The translations under genes and the position numbers were made by a program. Below, piece after piece: positions 16,422 through 23,453 of a DNA stretch of 50,559 bases. The stretch is from the NCBI RefSeq assembly GCF_012843265.1, contig NZ_JABAIT010000026.1:1-50559 (forward strand), given 5' to 3'. Source of the DNA: Bacillus sp. DNRA2. GTDB taxonomy: Bacteria > Bacillota > Bacilli > Bacillales > Cytobacillaceae. How positions within the stretch are numbered: the first letter of the stretch is position 1; every line of letters begins with the position of its first letter. Under the pieces are notes generated by a model. The model was not told the DNA's origin, ran no database searches, and saw nothing but the letters and a program-made list of their open reading frames with translations.

Positions 16422-16870
16422 CTACTCCTGAACCGTTGAATCATTTTTTTGAGCATCCATTGTGCTTGATTTTTGTTGTGATTTAAATTTCTTTTCCTTT
16501 AATTCGTCCCGTTTTTGACGTTTATCTTTTAGGGAAGAATGATTCGGATCCATTTGGTACTTTTGCCTTCTATCTAAGCGCTGTAGGGCTTCCGGAACCA
16601 AATTAAATTTTTTATCATTCATGACAGCAGAGATGCCAACATTGGATCGATACTTCTCATAATCCGGATACACACCTTTAAAATAATCTTCCGCTGTACC
16701 TGGTTTATAATTCTGCGGTTCTGGGTAGGATGTTATTACACCTTCAAAATTCCTCAACACCACTTTTTCCGCACTTTGTGAAATCAAATAATTCGGCTGT
16801 AACGCAATCTTTCCTCCACCACCAGGACTATCGCAAACGAAGGTAGGGACTGCGTTTTTTATTGTAAGTA
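16422..16870 (-). pseudogene. kamA: kamA 3' fragment, duplicate copy 2
   Basis: Same limits as copy 1: from [20 protein letters not shown] (an A-to-S change beside the PLP Lys motif and S-to-A four residues later, compared with the resident gene) to [11 protein letters not shown]. Homology to the resident kamA begins at GGGACTGC. A further 17-18 bases (GTTTTTTATTGTAAGTA) are shared with copy 1 only, so both copies descend from one earlier junction. The open frame extending upstream to 16964 passes through a terminator hairpin and is not a real start. Confidence 0.85.
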
Positions 16871-16932
16871 TGAACAATACTTCAAAAAGCTTGTATAAAA
16901 CAACTCTGTTGACTTTTTTAACCCAAATAAAA

Positions 16933-16961
16933 AACAGCATGGTTTTGGAAACCAGACTGTT
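16933..16961 (-). terminator. Terminator of the gene at 17026-17664
   Basis: Minus strand: AACAG-TCTGGTTT and AAACCA-TGCTGTT pair, then TTTTATTTG. It isolates kamA fragment 2 from upstream transcription. Confidence 0.7.
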
Positions 16962-16990
16962 CAAATGGTAAAATAATAATTTTTTATTAA

Positions 16991-17013
16991 ACTAAAGCGC
17001 CCGATAATTGAAT
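16991..17013. repeat. Half copy of the palindromic repeat (R8)
   Basis: AAACTAAAGCGCCCGATAAT then TGAATA: the right arm and tail only, 13 bases past the stop of the gene at 17026. Confidence 0.5.
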
Positions 17014-17025
17014 ATCTTTTTGACT

Positions 17026-17664
17026 TTAATTTTTTTTTGAATTTAAAGTAATCATTTCTTCTACATAAAATTGGAGACTTGGGTATACTGATTTTCTCTC
17101 TAAAAACCGCGATACCTCGAACAAAGGTAAAATAACTATATCGCCCTTTTTAGAATAAAGAAGACTATAATGTTTAATCCTTCTATCTTTCTTTTCAAAT
17201 TTTGGAGAATAATTGTAAACAGAATCAAACTCATACCAGTAAAAATCTTGCTTAATATTTCTTTTAATAATTTCACCAATGTATGCACCTATTCGAATAG
17301 TTAAATTATCAAAATGCTTATTCAAAAGTTCAGTTCCCATACCAGTATTCATTAATCTTTCTACATACAAATCGATATATCGAATGCTTTCAATAGTAAA
17401 ATCTAAATTTAGTTTAGTAAGGTTCTCTTTGTCCCAGTTATCTCCTGAAACATCCTCATACATTAATTTTGCTACACCTTTTAAATCATCTTTTATTAAT
17501 TTTGTTTTTGTCAAGAAACTAAACCCCGTAATCCCTAAAGAACCACCTAACGCAACCGAAAATGCTGTTTGGATGTTTAAATTATGTTTAAAAAGTGCGT
17601 TTACTATTAAGTTTCCAATAAAAAAGACCGAAAAATAAAGCGAAAACATATATAAACGTTTCAT
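17026..17664 (-). CDS. Putative membrane-anchored protein, 212 aa
   Basis: The start is taken at the ATG at 17664, after TTTAGGAGAGATAATT. Two membrane segments lie at residues about 3-23 (YMFSLYFSVFFIGNLIVNAL) and 31-51 (AFSVALGGSLGITGFSFL). A soluble helical and mixed domain of about 160 residues follows, rich in charged and aromatic residues (YWYEFDSVYNYSPKFEKKDR). No family is recognised. It lies between two kamA-yokU copies, among small unknown genes, so an immunity or cargo role is possible. A terminator and half repeat R8 follow. Confidence 0.6.
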   Translation of the reverse strand: MKRLYMFSLYFSVFFIGNLIVNALFKHNLNIQTAFSVALGGSLGITGFSFLTKTKLIKDDLKGVAKLMYEDVSGDNWDKENLTKLNLDFTIESIRYIDLYVERLMNTGMGTELLNKHFDNLTIRIGAYIGEIIKRNIKQDFYWYEFDSVYNYSPKFEKKDRRIKHYSLLYSKKGDIVILPLFEVSRFLERKSVYPSLQFYVEEMITLNSKKN

Positions 17665-17814
17665 AATTATCTCTCCTAAACTACTTTCCATACTTTTGAA
17701 CATGTCTTTCTTGTTTAGTATAACTTCAATTCTTATTACCTTTATCATTATTTTTTAAACATTTTCGTATATTTTTGTCAAACTAAACTGCTCAATAACC
17801 GGTTAAAGGTTAAG

Positions 17815-17860
17815 AAAGATGGACTGCTCAAAAAGCAGTCCATTTGCGTAAGTTTCGCGC
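17815..17860. repeat. Palindromic dispersed repeat, copy R9 (GGACTGCT subfamily)
   Basis: GATGGACTGCTCAAAAAGCA then GTCCA: an 8-bp perfect hairpin GGACTGCT/AGCAGTCC, followed by AAGTTTCGCGCCC. The left part is shared with R6. Confidence 0.5.
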
Positions 17861-17870
17861 CCTTATATAT

Positions 17871-17920
17871 AAAAAAACACAGATCCATGCAGTGGAAATG
17901 CGCCCGCTTGCGGAATAAGT
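17871..17920. repeat. Palindromic dispersed repeat, copy R10
   Basis: Tail GCGCCCGCTTGCGGAATAA. The left arm is weak. It lies 8 bases past the stop of the gene at 17928-18200, directly beside R9. Confidence 0.5.
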
Positions 17921-17927
17921 AACTTAA

Positions 17928-18200
17928 TTACCTATTTAATTGTTTATCAAGAAAATCCAATAATGTTTTTTGATCCTTCTCATTTCGAATAATTTTTTTC
18001 ACTCGAAAGTTACTTTGCAAATAAGCTCTTACTTTTTTATTTGTCAAAAACAATTTGCGGTACTTTTCATCTTCATAAATCCTATTAAACCATCCTTGTA
18101 GTATTAAAAGTTCAATGTTTTTGTCAATTTTTTTTGTATTTAGACCCGTTCTTCCTCCATAGAAAAATGTTCCCAATAAATCAAATAAAAAGTCAAACAT
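17928..18200 (-). CDS. Hypothetical small basic protein, 90 aa
   Basis: The ATG at 18200 follows GTTGGAGTTGATTTGAT. The N-terminus is hydrophobic (MFDFLFDLLGTFFYGGRTG). Residues 25-90 are basic and helical with W-F-x-x-I-Y-E-D-E-K-Y-R-K-L near the centre. The second half resembles that of the 106-aa protein at 20272 (K-Y-x-x-L, a V-R pair, then K-x-I-x-x and a final Phe-rich helix), so they may be one family. No function is recognised. Confidence 0.5.
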   Translation of the reverse strand: MFDFLFDLLGTFFYGGRTGLNTKKIDKNIELLILQGWFNRIYEDEKYRKLFLTNKKVRAYLQSNFRVKKIIRNEKDQKTLLDFLDKQLNR

Positions 18201-18368
18201 ATCAAATCAACTCCAACGATAACATATAACTATTAACTACAATACTCAAAGCTATAATCCGTCTTATAAAAACCTACCAGTTTGTTGAAGCGACAAATTG
18301 TTGGCTACAGTAGCAAGCCTAGCTTTTCAAGAAAGCCATCGATAATTGAAGAACAACAATTTCTGTTA

Positions 18369-18506
18369 TTAATAAAAAAAGCGAAAATACAGAGCTACAA
18401 TATAATTAATAATAAGAAAGACAGCATAAATCTTTCCGAATAATAAAAATCCGAAAATAAAAAATAAAATTGCATATAAGAAAAACAAAATATACCTTTC
18501 TTTCAT
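18369..18506 (-). CDS. Possible small membrane peptide, 45 aa
   Basis: ATG to TAA, encoding MKERYILFFLYAILFFIFGF and then GKIYAVFLIINYIVALYFRF, i.e. two short hydrophobic helices with a GK turn. No good ribosome-binding site is visible, so it may be spurious. Confidence 0.25.
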   Translation of the reverse strand: MKERYILFFLYAILFFIFGFLLFGKIYAVFLIINYIVALYFRFFY

Positions 18507-18794
18507 ATAGGATATGAAGATTTTTAACTGTGGTATCTGAAAATACCCTAGGACAATTTAAAACCCTAAACTTTTATTCCTAAACCCATCTCATAAGCTT
18601 TATGGATATTTTCAATTCTTTTTGTGTTTCCTAAATTTTAACATGTTAATATTTTTAAATTTCATTTTATTATGTAGTCTTTTTGAATTATTCTGCCTTT
18701 CTTCGTTATTTCATAAGAAATGCCGAATCAATATGGCAGCTATTCTAATGAACCATTTCTCTTTATAGAAGTTACATTCTAAATTACCTAAGCA

Positions 18795-18845
18795 TAAAAA
18801 GAGCGCGATCATTTTTGATAATCGCGCCCTATAGTTTAAGTGTAT
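18795..18845. repeat. Palindromic dispersed repeat, copy R11
   Basis: GCGCGATCAT and ATAATCGCGC pair around TTTTG; tail GCGCCCTATAGTTTAAGTG. It lies 110 bases past the stop of the gene at 18956, with a T-run on the minus strand (CTCTTTTTATG). Confidence 0.6.
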
Positions 18846-18955
18846 TGTTTCACAAACTCATCAAAAAGGAACCATTAATTACGATTTACTCAACTCACGA
18901 TTTTAGTAGAAAATGATTTATTAGTTTAAAAAAGTTTCTATATTATATTAATAAG

Positions 18956-19222
18956 TTAATTCGTGGTGTAAAATTCTTCATCGCAATACATACAATAACC
19001 TTTTCCACTTCTAATAGGTATTGGAGAACAGCAAAGTGAACAAAGGATAATTTCCCTTTGACTGTATTTTTGAACTTCCTCTTCTTGTAGCTTTTTTTGA
19101 GCTTCTTTTTTTGATGTATAAGAACCTTTTATTAAATTTCTACTGCCACATACCTGACATTTTGATGCTGAATTACTGCATAAAGTTTTACATTCAGCAC
19201 ATTGCTTCATTTTAATTGGCAT
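18956..19222 (-). CDS. Double zinc-ribbon protein, 88 aa
   Basis: The ATG at 19222 is chosen because AGGAG lies ten bases upstream; the GTG at 19231 is too close to it. Two CxxC pairs lie near the N-terminus (QCAECKTLC, then KCQVCGSR) and two near the C-terminus (LCSLCCSPIP, then YCMYCDEEF), so two zinc ribbons are joined by a basic helix (SKKEAQKKLQEEEVQKYSQR). No family is recognised. It starts 13 bases after the 19245-19688 gene and is probably co-transcribed with it. Confidence 0.6.
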   Translation of the reverse strand: MPIKMKQCAECKTLCSNSASKCQVCGSRNLIKGSYTSKKEAQKKLQEEEVQKYSQREIILCSLCCSPIPIRSGKGYCMYCDEEFYTTN

Positions 19223-19244
19223 TGTACTCACGCTCCTAATTCAA

Positions 19245-19688
19245 TTAAAGGTAGTATCTTATCTTTAGTTTGGCTCCCCGACCTTTAGGTGGTTTCATAA
19301 CTACCAAATCACCATTATGAACATCCATTGAATCATACATTGCGTCACAACAAGAGGCCATCCTATGGTTCGGACCAGGGTAGTACCCTAACTTTCTATG
19401 TAAGTCAGCAGATAATATCTCTATATACTTTAATCCCAATGTTCTAGACTCGGTTTTTAACTGTTTAATGGCATCAATAAAATCGTTTTTAGTAGGTACT
19501 GACATCATTAGAGCTCCCTTATAAAGTGTAGTAGATAAAAATATCTTTTCGACATCACCATTAAATATTCCTTTATTGATTAACCTGCTCCAATAGTTCA
19601 ATAACTTCAACAATTCTTTTTGGATCGACGGACCCTTTAGCTTAATAACGAAAAAAGGATAGCCGTAGCTATCCCGGTATATAACCAT
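19245..19688 (-). CDS. Hypothetical protein, 147 aa
   Basis: A soluble basic protein of 147 residues with a recognisable conserved-looking end: KYIEILSADLHRKLGYYPGP, RMASCCDAMYDSMDVHNGDL and PPKGRGAKLKIRYYL. The Cys pair and His residues (H-R-K-L-G, P-N-H-R-M) could be functional, but I cannot name the family. ATG (MVIYRD) has a weak upstream signal. It belongs to a leftward three-gene run (19998 to 18956), the middle gene of which this is. A DNA- or peptide-processing role is only a guess. Confidence 0.55.
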   Translation of the reverse strand: MVIYRDSYGYPFFVIKLKGPSIQKELLKLLNYWSRLINKGIFNGDVEKIFLSTTLYKGALMMSVPTKNDFIDAIKQLKTESRTLGLKYIEILSADLHRKLGYYPGPNHRMASCCDAMYDSMDVHNGDLVVMKPPKGRGAKLKIRYYL

Positions 19689-19731
19689 AAGTGTTGATTT
19701 CCCATTTGCAAGGGTGATGTCAATTACAATG

Positions 19732-19998
19732 TTATATAGCTTTCCGCTTAAAATAGTTCACATTATTTTCTTCGCAGTCAATACTAACATTCAAACTTTC
19801 CCTTACAGCAATGCCATTGATTTCAATGATGTATTCACATCGGTGGAAACGTCCAATCACCCACTCTTCTCCTTCTGGATCAAGAAAAAAGCTGACTGCT
19901 GCTCTTGCCTTCACCAATGAAAGGATGGGTGATACGTCTGCAAAATCTTGTCGATAAAAGATAACCGGTTCTCTCATATCCATAAAATTGACTAACAT
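19732..19998 (-). CDS. Hypothetical protein, 88 aa
   Basis: ATG follows ATAGGAGGAATTT, an excellent ribosome-binding site. A soluble, mixed alpha/beta-looking small protein: EPVIFYRQDFADVSPILSLV, then FFLDPEGEEWVIGRFHRCEY and VRESLNVSIDCEENNVNYF. No family is recognised. It is the first gene of the leftward run that continues with 19245-19688 and 18956-19222. A short gene this acidic in such a region would suit an immunity or antitoxin role, without proof. Confidence 0.55.
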   Translation of the reverse strand: MLVNFMDMREPVIFYRQDFADVSPILSLVKARAAVSFFLDPEGEEWVIGRFHRCEYIIEINGIAVRESLNVSIDCEENNVNYFKRKAI

Positions 19999-20175
19999 AA
20001 ATTCCTCCTATTTTCTTACCAGAATATTAGTGGGACAATTTTTCCCACTAATATTTCTTGCCCTTCCGAAGTCTTTATATGTCAGTGTACTTAAATTAGA
20101 TGATGCCCCTTCTACGCTACAATTCTCTTATCTTTACTGATTTTCTTTAAAGGCTTTATTTAAGAATATGGCCCA

Positions 20176-20228
20176 AAAATGAAAATGAGCGCTTAACTGC
20201 TACGGTTAAGCGCCCGATAATTGAATAC
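20176..20228. repeat. Palindromic dispersed repeat, copy R12 (best copy)
   Basis: Perfect arms GCGCTTAAC and GTTAAGCGC around TGCTACG, preceded by TGGCCCAAAAATGAAAATGA and followed by GCGCCCGATAATTGAATA. It lies 44 bases past the stop of the gene at 20272. Confidence 0.7.
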
Positions 20229-20271
20229 TTAAAAATGTAATTATCATGCAATTCTTCTTTCAGAAATATTT

Positions 20272-20592
20272 TTACAAATCTTCTTTCTTTAATACCTTCT
20301 CAAATTCGATTTGAAACTTTTTAGTCGCTTCTGGGTCTTTTAAGATGTTCTCAATTTCCGTTTGTTCCACAAAGCCCCTCACTGAATGATTCATCTGTAT
20401 CAATGCACTATACTTCTCCTTGTACCACGACTCTTTGCGTAGCAACCTAAACTTGTTATTAATTGTTCTATTTTTCTTAGATGGAAATGACATTAAAATC
20501 CCTTCAAGCAAACCACCAATTAATTCTGCCACTGCCACTACTTTCCCATCCTTCCATTTACTATTTTCAAATTCTCCACTATTTCTTACCAT
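20272..20592 (-). CDS. Hypothetical protein, 106 aa
   Basis: A small soluble or weakly membrane-associated protein: VVAVAELIGGLLEGILMSFP (about 18-37) is hydrophobic. The basic C-terminal part is helical (FRLLRKESWYKEKYSALIQM, VRGFVEQTEIENILKDPEAT). Its C-terminal half shows weak pattern similarity to the 90-aa protein at 17928. Start by ATG or by an earlier codon is unclear (no strong ribosome-binding site). Repeat R12 follows. Function unknown. Confidence 0.5.
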   Translation of the reverse strand: MVRNSGEFENSKWKDGKVVAVAELIGGLLEGILMSFPSKKNRTINNKFRLLRKESWYKEKYSALIQMNHSVRGFVEQTEIENILKDPEATKKFQIEFEKVLKKEDL

Positions 20593-21030
20593 TGATACGT
20601 TATTAACGACTGATAAGTTTCATATATGGTCAATAAACAACTTTCTATCAACATTATTACTAATGGAAATATTATCAAGTCTATGGTTAAGAGCTTCTAA
20701 AAATTTAAAGCAACTCTAATAATGGTCAAGGTATTTTGTTGCCACGCCATTATACAAACTGTTCTTAGTAATACTTTTATTCTTTGTTTTATTTCCGCTG
20801 CAACTGCTCAACTTTTAGAATGATATGTACTTTTTATGCTTCAATTTTTTTAAACCAGTTCACTTCACAATCTTGCCCCAAAACGTAAAATGAGCGTTTA
20901 TCCTTGCATTGGATAAGCGCTCGTATCTTGAATAACTATCGTCCTTTATGCTTTTGTTTAGCCTTTTGTTTTTTGATTTCCCATTGTTTTTGTTTGAAAA
21001 ATGCGAAAAAACAATTAGATTCCTTTAGAT
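20593..21030. other. Intergenic region with repeat R13
   Basis: No firm gene. A leftward frame ending at 20938 reads QKQWEIKKQKAKQKHKGR before its stop and may be the tail of a lost gene. Repeat R13 at 20886-20935 overlaps its end. Confidence 0.35.
20886..20935. repeat. Palindromic dispersed repeat, copy R13
   Basis: Arms GAGCGTTTATCC and GGATAAGCGCTC around TTGCATT, one G-T pair. Preceded by TTGCCCCAAAACG. The tail is diverged (GCGCTCGTATCTTGAATA). Confidence 0.6.
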
Positions 21031-21339
21031 TTAATCAAACCATGATCCAATAATAGGATATCGAAAAGGACGTTCATTAATTGCTTTAACAATGCCAACG
21101 ATCGGAGTTATTATTGCAATTACTCCAAAAATAATGAGGAATGGAATTCCAATTAATATCCAAGAAAAAAAGGCAGACACTGAAATTAAAATACCAATAA
21201 CAAAATGAAATATCAAAGCTTGTAACGATAAGCTTTTAAGTTCTCGATCTGAGAAAATAAAATATGTGATAATGGGAACTATTATAGGTGCAAACCAAGT
21301 ACTAGCATGAATCAATATTTTGAGTCCCTTATTTTCCAT
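21031..21339 (-). CDS. DUF4870-type membrane protein
   Basis: 102 residues with three hydrophobic segments (about 7-27, 36-62 and 63-86) and a cytosolic basic end (KAINERPFRYPIIGSWF). The pattern, a short N-terminal amphipathic part, LSLQALIFHFVIGILISVSA and VGIVKAINERPFRYP, is that of DUF4870, a small inner-membrane family of unknown function (Tic20-like topology). The start codon lies after AAAAGGAGTAAATCTAAA. It is the last gene before the resident yokU. Confidence 0.8.
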   Translation of the reverse strand: MENKGLKILIHASTWFAPIIVPIITYFIFSDRELKSLSLQALIFHFVIGILISVSAFFSWILIGIPFLIIFGVIAIITPIVGIVKAINERPFRYPIIGSWFD

Positions 21340-21575
21340 TTTAGATTTACTCCTTTTTATATAATAATATTCAAGAAACCTTTATTCATTAATCATTATA
21401 AAGTTTGGGATAGAATATTACATCAGGCTAAGAACTAAATTGATATACGACCTAGGTCGTATTCTGAATAAAAATTTCGGTATTCTAAGTTCTTTTACAT
21501 TTTCCAAATGCTGAGATTACTCCACAGTCTGGCCCGTTTGTTTAATATGAAAAAATTTAATAAATACGAAAAAAT
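21340..21575. other. Intergenic stretch upstream of the DUF4870 gene
   Basis: About 236 AT-rich bases. One dyad, ATACGACCTAGGTCGTAT at 21445-21462, is a perfect palindrome and may be an operator for the DUF4870 gene, but it lies about 110 bases before its start. Confidence 0.35.
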
Positions 21576-21594
21576 GACACCCCTATATGAGTGC
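21576..21594 (-). terminator. Terminator after the resident yokU
   Basis: Minus strand GGCACTC and GGGTGTC pair across ATATAGG, then ATTTTTTCG. It is diverged from the terminators after copies 1 and 2. Confidence 0.5.
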
Positions 21595-21617
21595 CATTTA
21601 AAAGTTTGAAAGAATCA

Positions 21618-21899
21618 TTAAGAAGAAAAATCAAAATAATTTCTCTTCAATAATCTTGGTAATTCCATAAGTCCCTGAAAGGTTATTGAACTATCAATTT
21701 TTTTCGTATCAACTAAAAACAATTGATCTTCAATTTCTTTAATAATGTTATCCGGCTGATACACCATGCCACATACCTGGCAGATAACCGCTGGGGTCAT
21801 CGAAATTTCAATTGCCTTTGACCCATCAGGTAGTTCCCAATATACCGTGTTCTCACCGTTACCGGCGTTTTCGCCACACCATTCACATTTAATCTCCAT
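21618..21899 (-). CDS. yokU: YokU-family zinc-ribbon protein (resident copy)
   Basis: 93 residues from the ATG at 21899. Zinc-ribbon cysteines C5, C8, C40 and C43 (KCEWCGE and ICQVCGM). It starts 8 bases after the stop of kamA in the same direction, so the two are translated from one message driven by the sigma-54 promoter. The role is unknown; YgiT-type zinc ribbons occur in DNA-binding antitoxins, but a free-standing 93-residue form without an HTH half is not a proven antitoxin. Two extra copies lie at 10538 and 16130. Confidence 0.85.
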   Translation of the reverse strand: MEIKCEWCGENAGNGENTVYWELPDGSKAIEISMTPAVICQVCGMVYQPDNIIKEIEDQLFLVDTKKIDSSITFQGLMELPRLLKRNYFDFSS

Positions 21900-21909
21900 C
21901 ACAAATCAC

Positions 21910-23334
21910 CTATTCCTGAACCGATGGATTATTTTTTGGATCATCAATTGTGCTGGATTTTTGCTGGGCTATAAATTTCTTTTCTTTTAACTCATCCCGT
22001 TTTTCACGTTTATCCTTTAGCGAAGAATGGGTGGGGTCTTGCTGATACTTTTGCCTTCTATCCAACCGCTGTAAATCTTCGGGGACAAGATTAAATTTTT
22101 TATCATTCATGACCGCAGATATTCCAACATTGGACTGGTACTTTTCATAATCCGGATACACGCCTTTAAAATAATCTTCTGCTGTACCTGGTTTATAATT
22201 CTGAGGTTCTGGGTAAGAGGTTATCACGCCTTCAAAATTCCGTAGCACCACTTTTTCCGTACTTTGAGAAATCAAATAATTCGGCTGCAACGAAATTTTC
22301 CCGCCCCCACCAGGAGCGTCGCAGACAAAAGTTGGGACTGCATAGCCCGAAGTATGCCCTCTTAAGCCTTCGATAATTTCTAGCCCCTTTGATATCGGTG
22401 CCCGAAAATGGCCAATTCCTTCAGAGAGGTCGCACTGATAAATATAATAGGGTCTAACTCGGATTTTTACGAGGTCATGCATGAGCTTCTTCATGATTGG
22501 TACACTATCGTTGATTCCCGCCAAGATGACAGATTGATTTCCAACTGGAACTCCGGCATTAGCAAGCATTTCACAAGCTCGTTTCGAATCCTCCGTAATT
22601 TCAATCGACGTATTAAAATGAGTATTGAGCCAGATTGGATGGTATTTCTTTAAAATATTGCACAAATTTTCAGTGATTCGCTGTGGAAAAACAACAGGTG
22701 CTCTAGTGCCAATCCGGATAATTTCCACGTGATCAATTTCCCGAAGTTTCTTTAAAATATACTCTAAAATATTGTCATTGATTAATAAACCATCCCCGCC
22801 TGAGAGCAGTACATCTCGGACTGCTGGCGTCTTTGCAATATAAGCAATTGCTGCATCAATTTGCTTCTTTGGAACACCCATCCCGATTTGTCCAGAAAAT
22901 CTTCGTCTTGTACAATAACGGCAATACATCGAGCATTGGTTTGTAACAAGAAACAAGACGCGATCAGGATAACGGTGAGTTAATCCCGGGACTGGAGAAT
23001 CTTCATCTTCATGAAGCGGATCTTCCAAATCATATTTTGTTTTATGGATTTCTTTTGAAACAGGAACAGATTGCATGCGGATTGGACAGCGTGGGTCATC
23101 TGGGTTCATTAGTGACGCATAATAGGGGGTAATGTTTAAGGGAATTGTTTTTGTCGAGATGCGAACACCTTCCTCTTCATCTTTGGTTAAGTTGATGACC
23201 TTTTTTAAATCATCTAATGTTCTAATCGTATTGGTAAGCTGCCAAAGCCAATCATTCCATTGTTCGTCGCTGACATTCTTCCACAATTCAATATCCTTCC
23301 AGTGCCTTGTTGGTTTATATAAAAAAGATTTCAT
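21910..23334 (-). CDS. kamA: Lysine 2,3-aminomutase
   Basis: 474 residues, normal length. It converts L-lysine to L-beta-lysine with S-adenosylmethionine, a [4Fe-4S] cluster and PLP. The cluster motif is CSMYCRYCTRRRF; the PLP Lys lies in [14 protein letters not shown] start at the ATG at 23334 (MKSFLYKPTRHWKDIELW) because GGTGGGAGGA lies seven bases before it; the ATG two codons earlier has no spacing. A perfect -24/-12 sigma-54 promoter lies just upstream (23357-23376), and its activator gene kamR ends immediately before. Its product feeds yodP (beta-lysine acetyltransferase). The C-terminal third is duplicated twice in the 10-17 kb region. Confidence 0.95.
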   Translation of the reverse strand: MKSFLYKPTRHWKDIELWKNVSDEQWNDWLWQLTNTIRTLDDLKKVINLTKDEEEGVRISTKTIPLNITPYYASLMNPDDPRCPIRMQSVPVSKEIHKTKYDLEDPLHEDEDSPVPGLTHRYPDRVLFLVTNQCSMYCRYCTRRRFSGQIGMGVPKKQIDAAIAYIAKTPAVRDVLLSGGDGLLINDNILEYILKKLREIDHVEIIRIGTRAPVVFPQRITENLCNILKKYHPIWLNTHFNTSIEITEDSKRACEMLANAGVPVGNQSVILAGINDSVPIMKKLMHDLVKIRVRPYYIYQCDLSEGIGHFRAPISKGLEIIEGLRGHTSGYAVPTFVCDAPGGGGKISLQPNYLISQSTEKVVLRNFEGVITSYPEPQNYKPGTAEDYFKGVYPDYEKYQSNVGISAVMNDKKFNLVPEDLQRLDRRQKYQQDPTHSSLKDKREKRDELKEKKFIAQQKSSTIDDPKNNPSVQE

Positions 23335-23356
23335 ATACATTCCTCCCACCCTATTA

Positions 23357-23376
23357 CATGCAAAAACCATGCCAAA
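23357..23376 (-). promoter_or_regulatory. Sigma-54 (SigL) -24/-12 promoter of kamA
   Basis: Minus strand TTTGGCATGGTTTTTGCATG: the GG at 23373-23372 and GC at 23361-23360 are separated by exactly ten bases, and the flanks TTGGCA and TTGCA match the consensus. A sigma-54/KamR-controlled kam promoter is described for Bacillus thuringiensis. The leader is very short (about 14 bases). Confidence 0.9.
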
Positions 23377-23429
23377 GGTGAAAACGGAATGGAACAAGCG
23401 AAAATCAACATTTCATCGATATAAAACAT

Positions 23430-23453
23430 AAAAGAGTGCCGATTACTCGGCAC
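23430..23453 (-). terminator. Terminator overlapping the kamR stop codon
   Basis: Minus strand GTGCCG and CGGCAC pair around AGTAAT (the TAA stop lies in the loop), then TCTTTTATG. It uncouples kamR from kamA, so kamA depends on its own sigma-54 promoter. Confidence 0.8.

Larger units (their letters stand above)
18201..18955. other. AT-rich intergenic region
   Basis: No firm gene apart from a possible 45-codon frame (18369-18506). Holds repeat R11 at 18795-18845. The sequence is very AT-rich, with no promoter or RNA motif I can defend. Confidence 0.4.

Noticed and set aside
16422-16964. A complete 180-aa gene for kamA copy 2
   Set aside because: The upstream 30 codons are terminator and unrelated sequence; true homology starts at 16860 and there is no ribosome-binding site.
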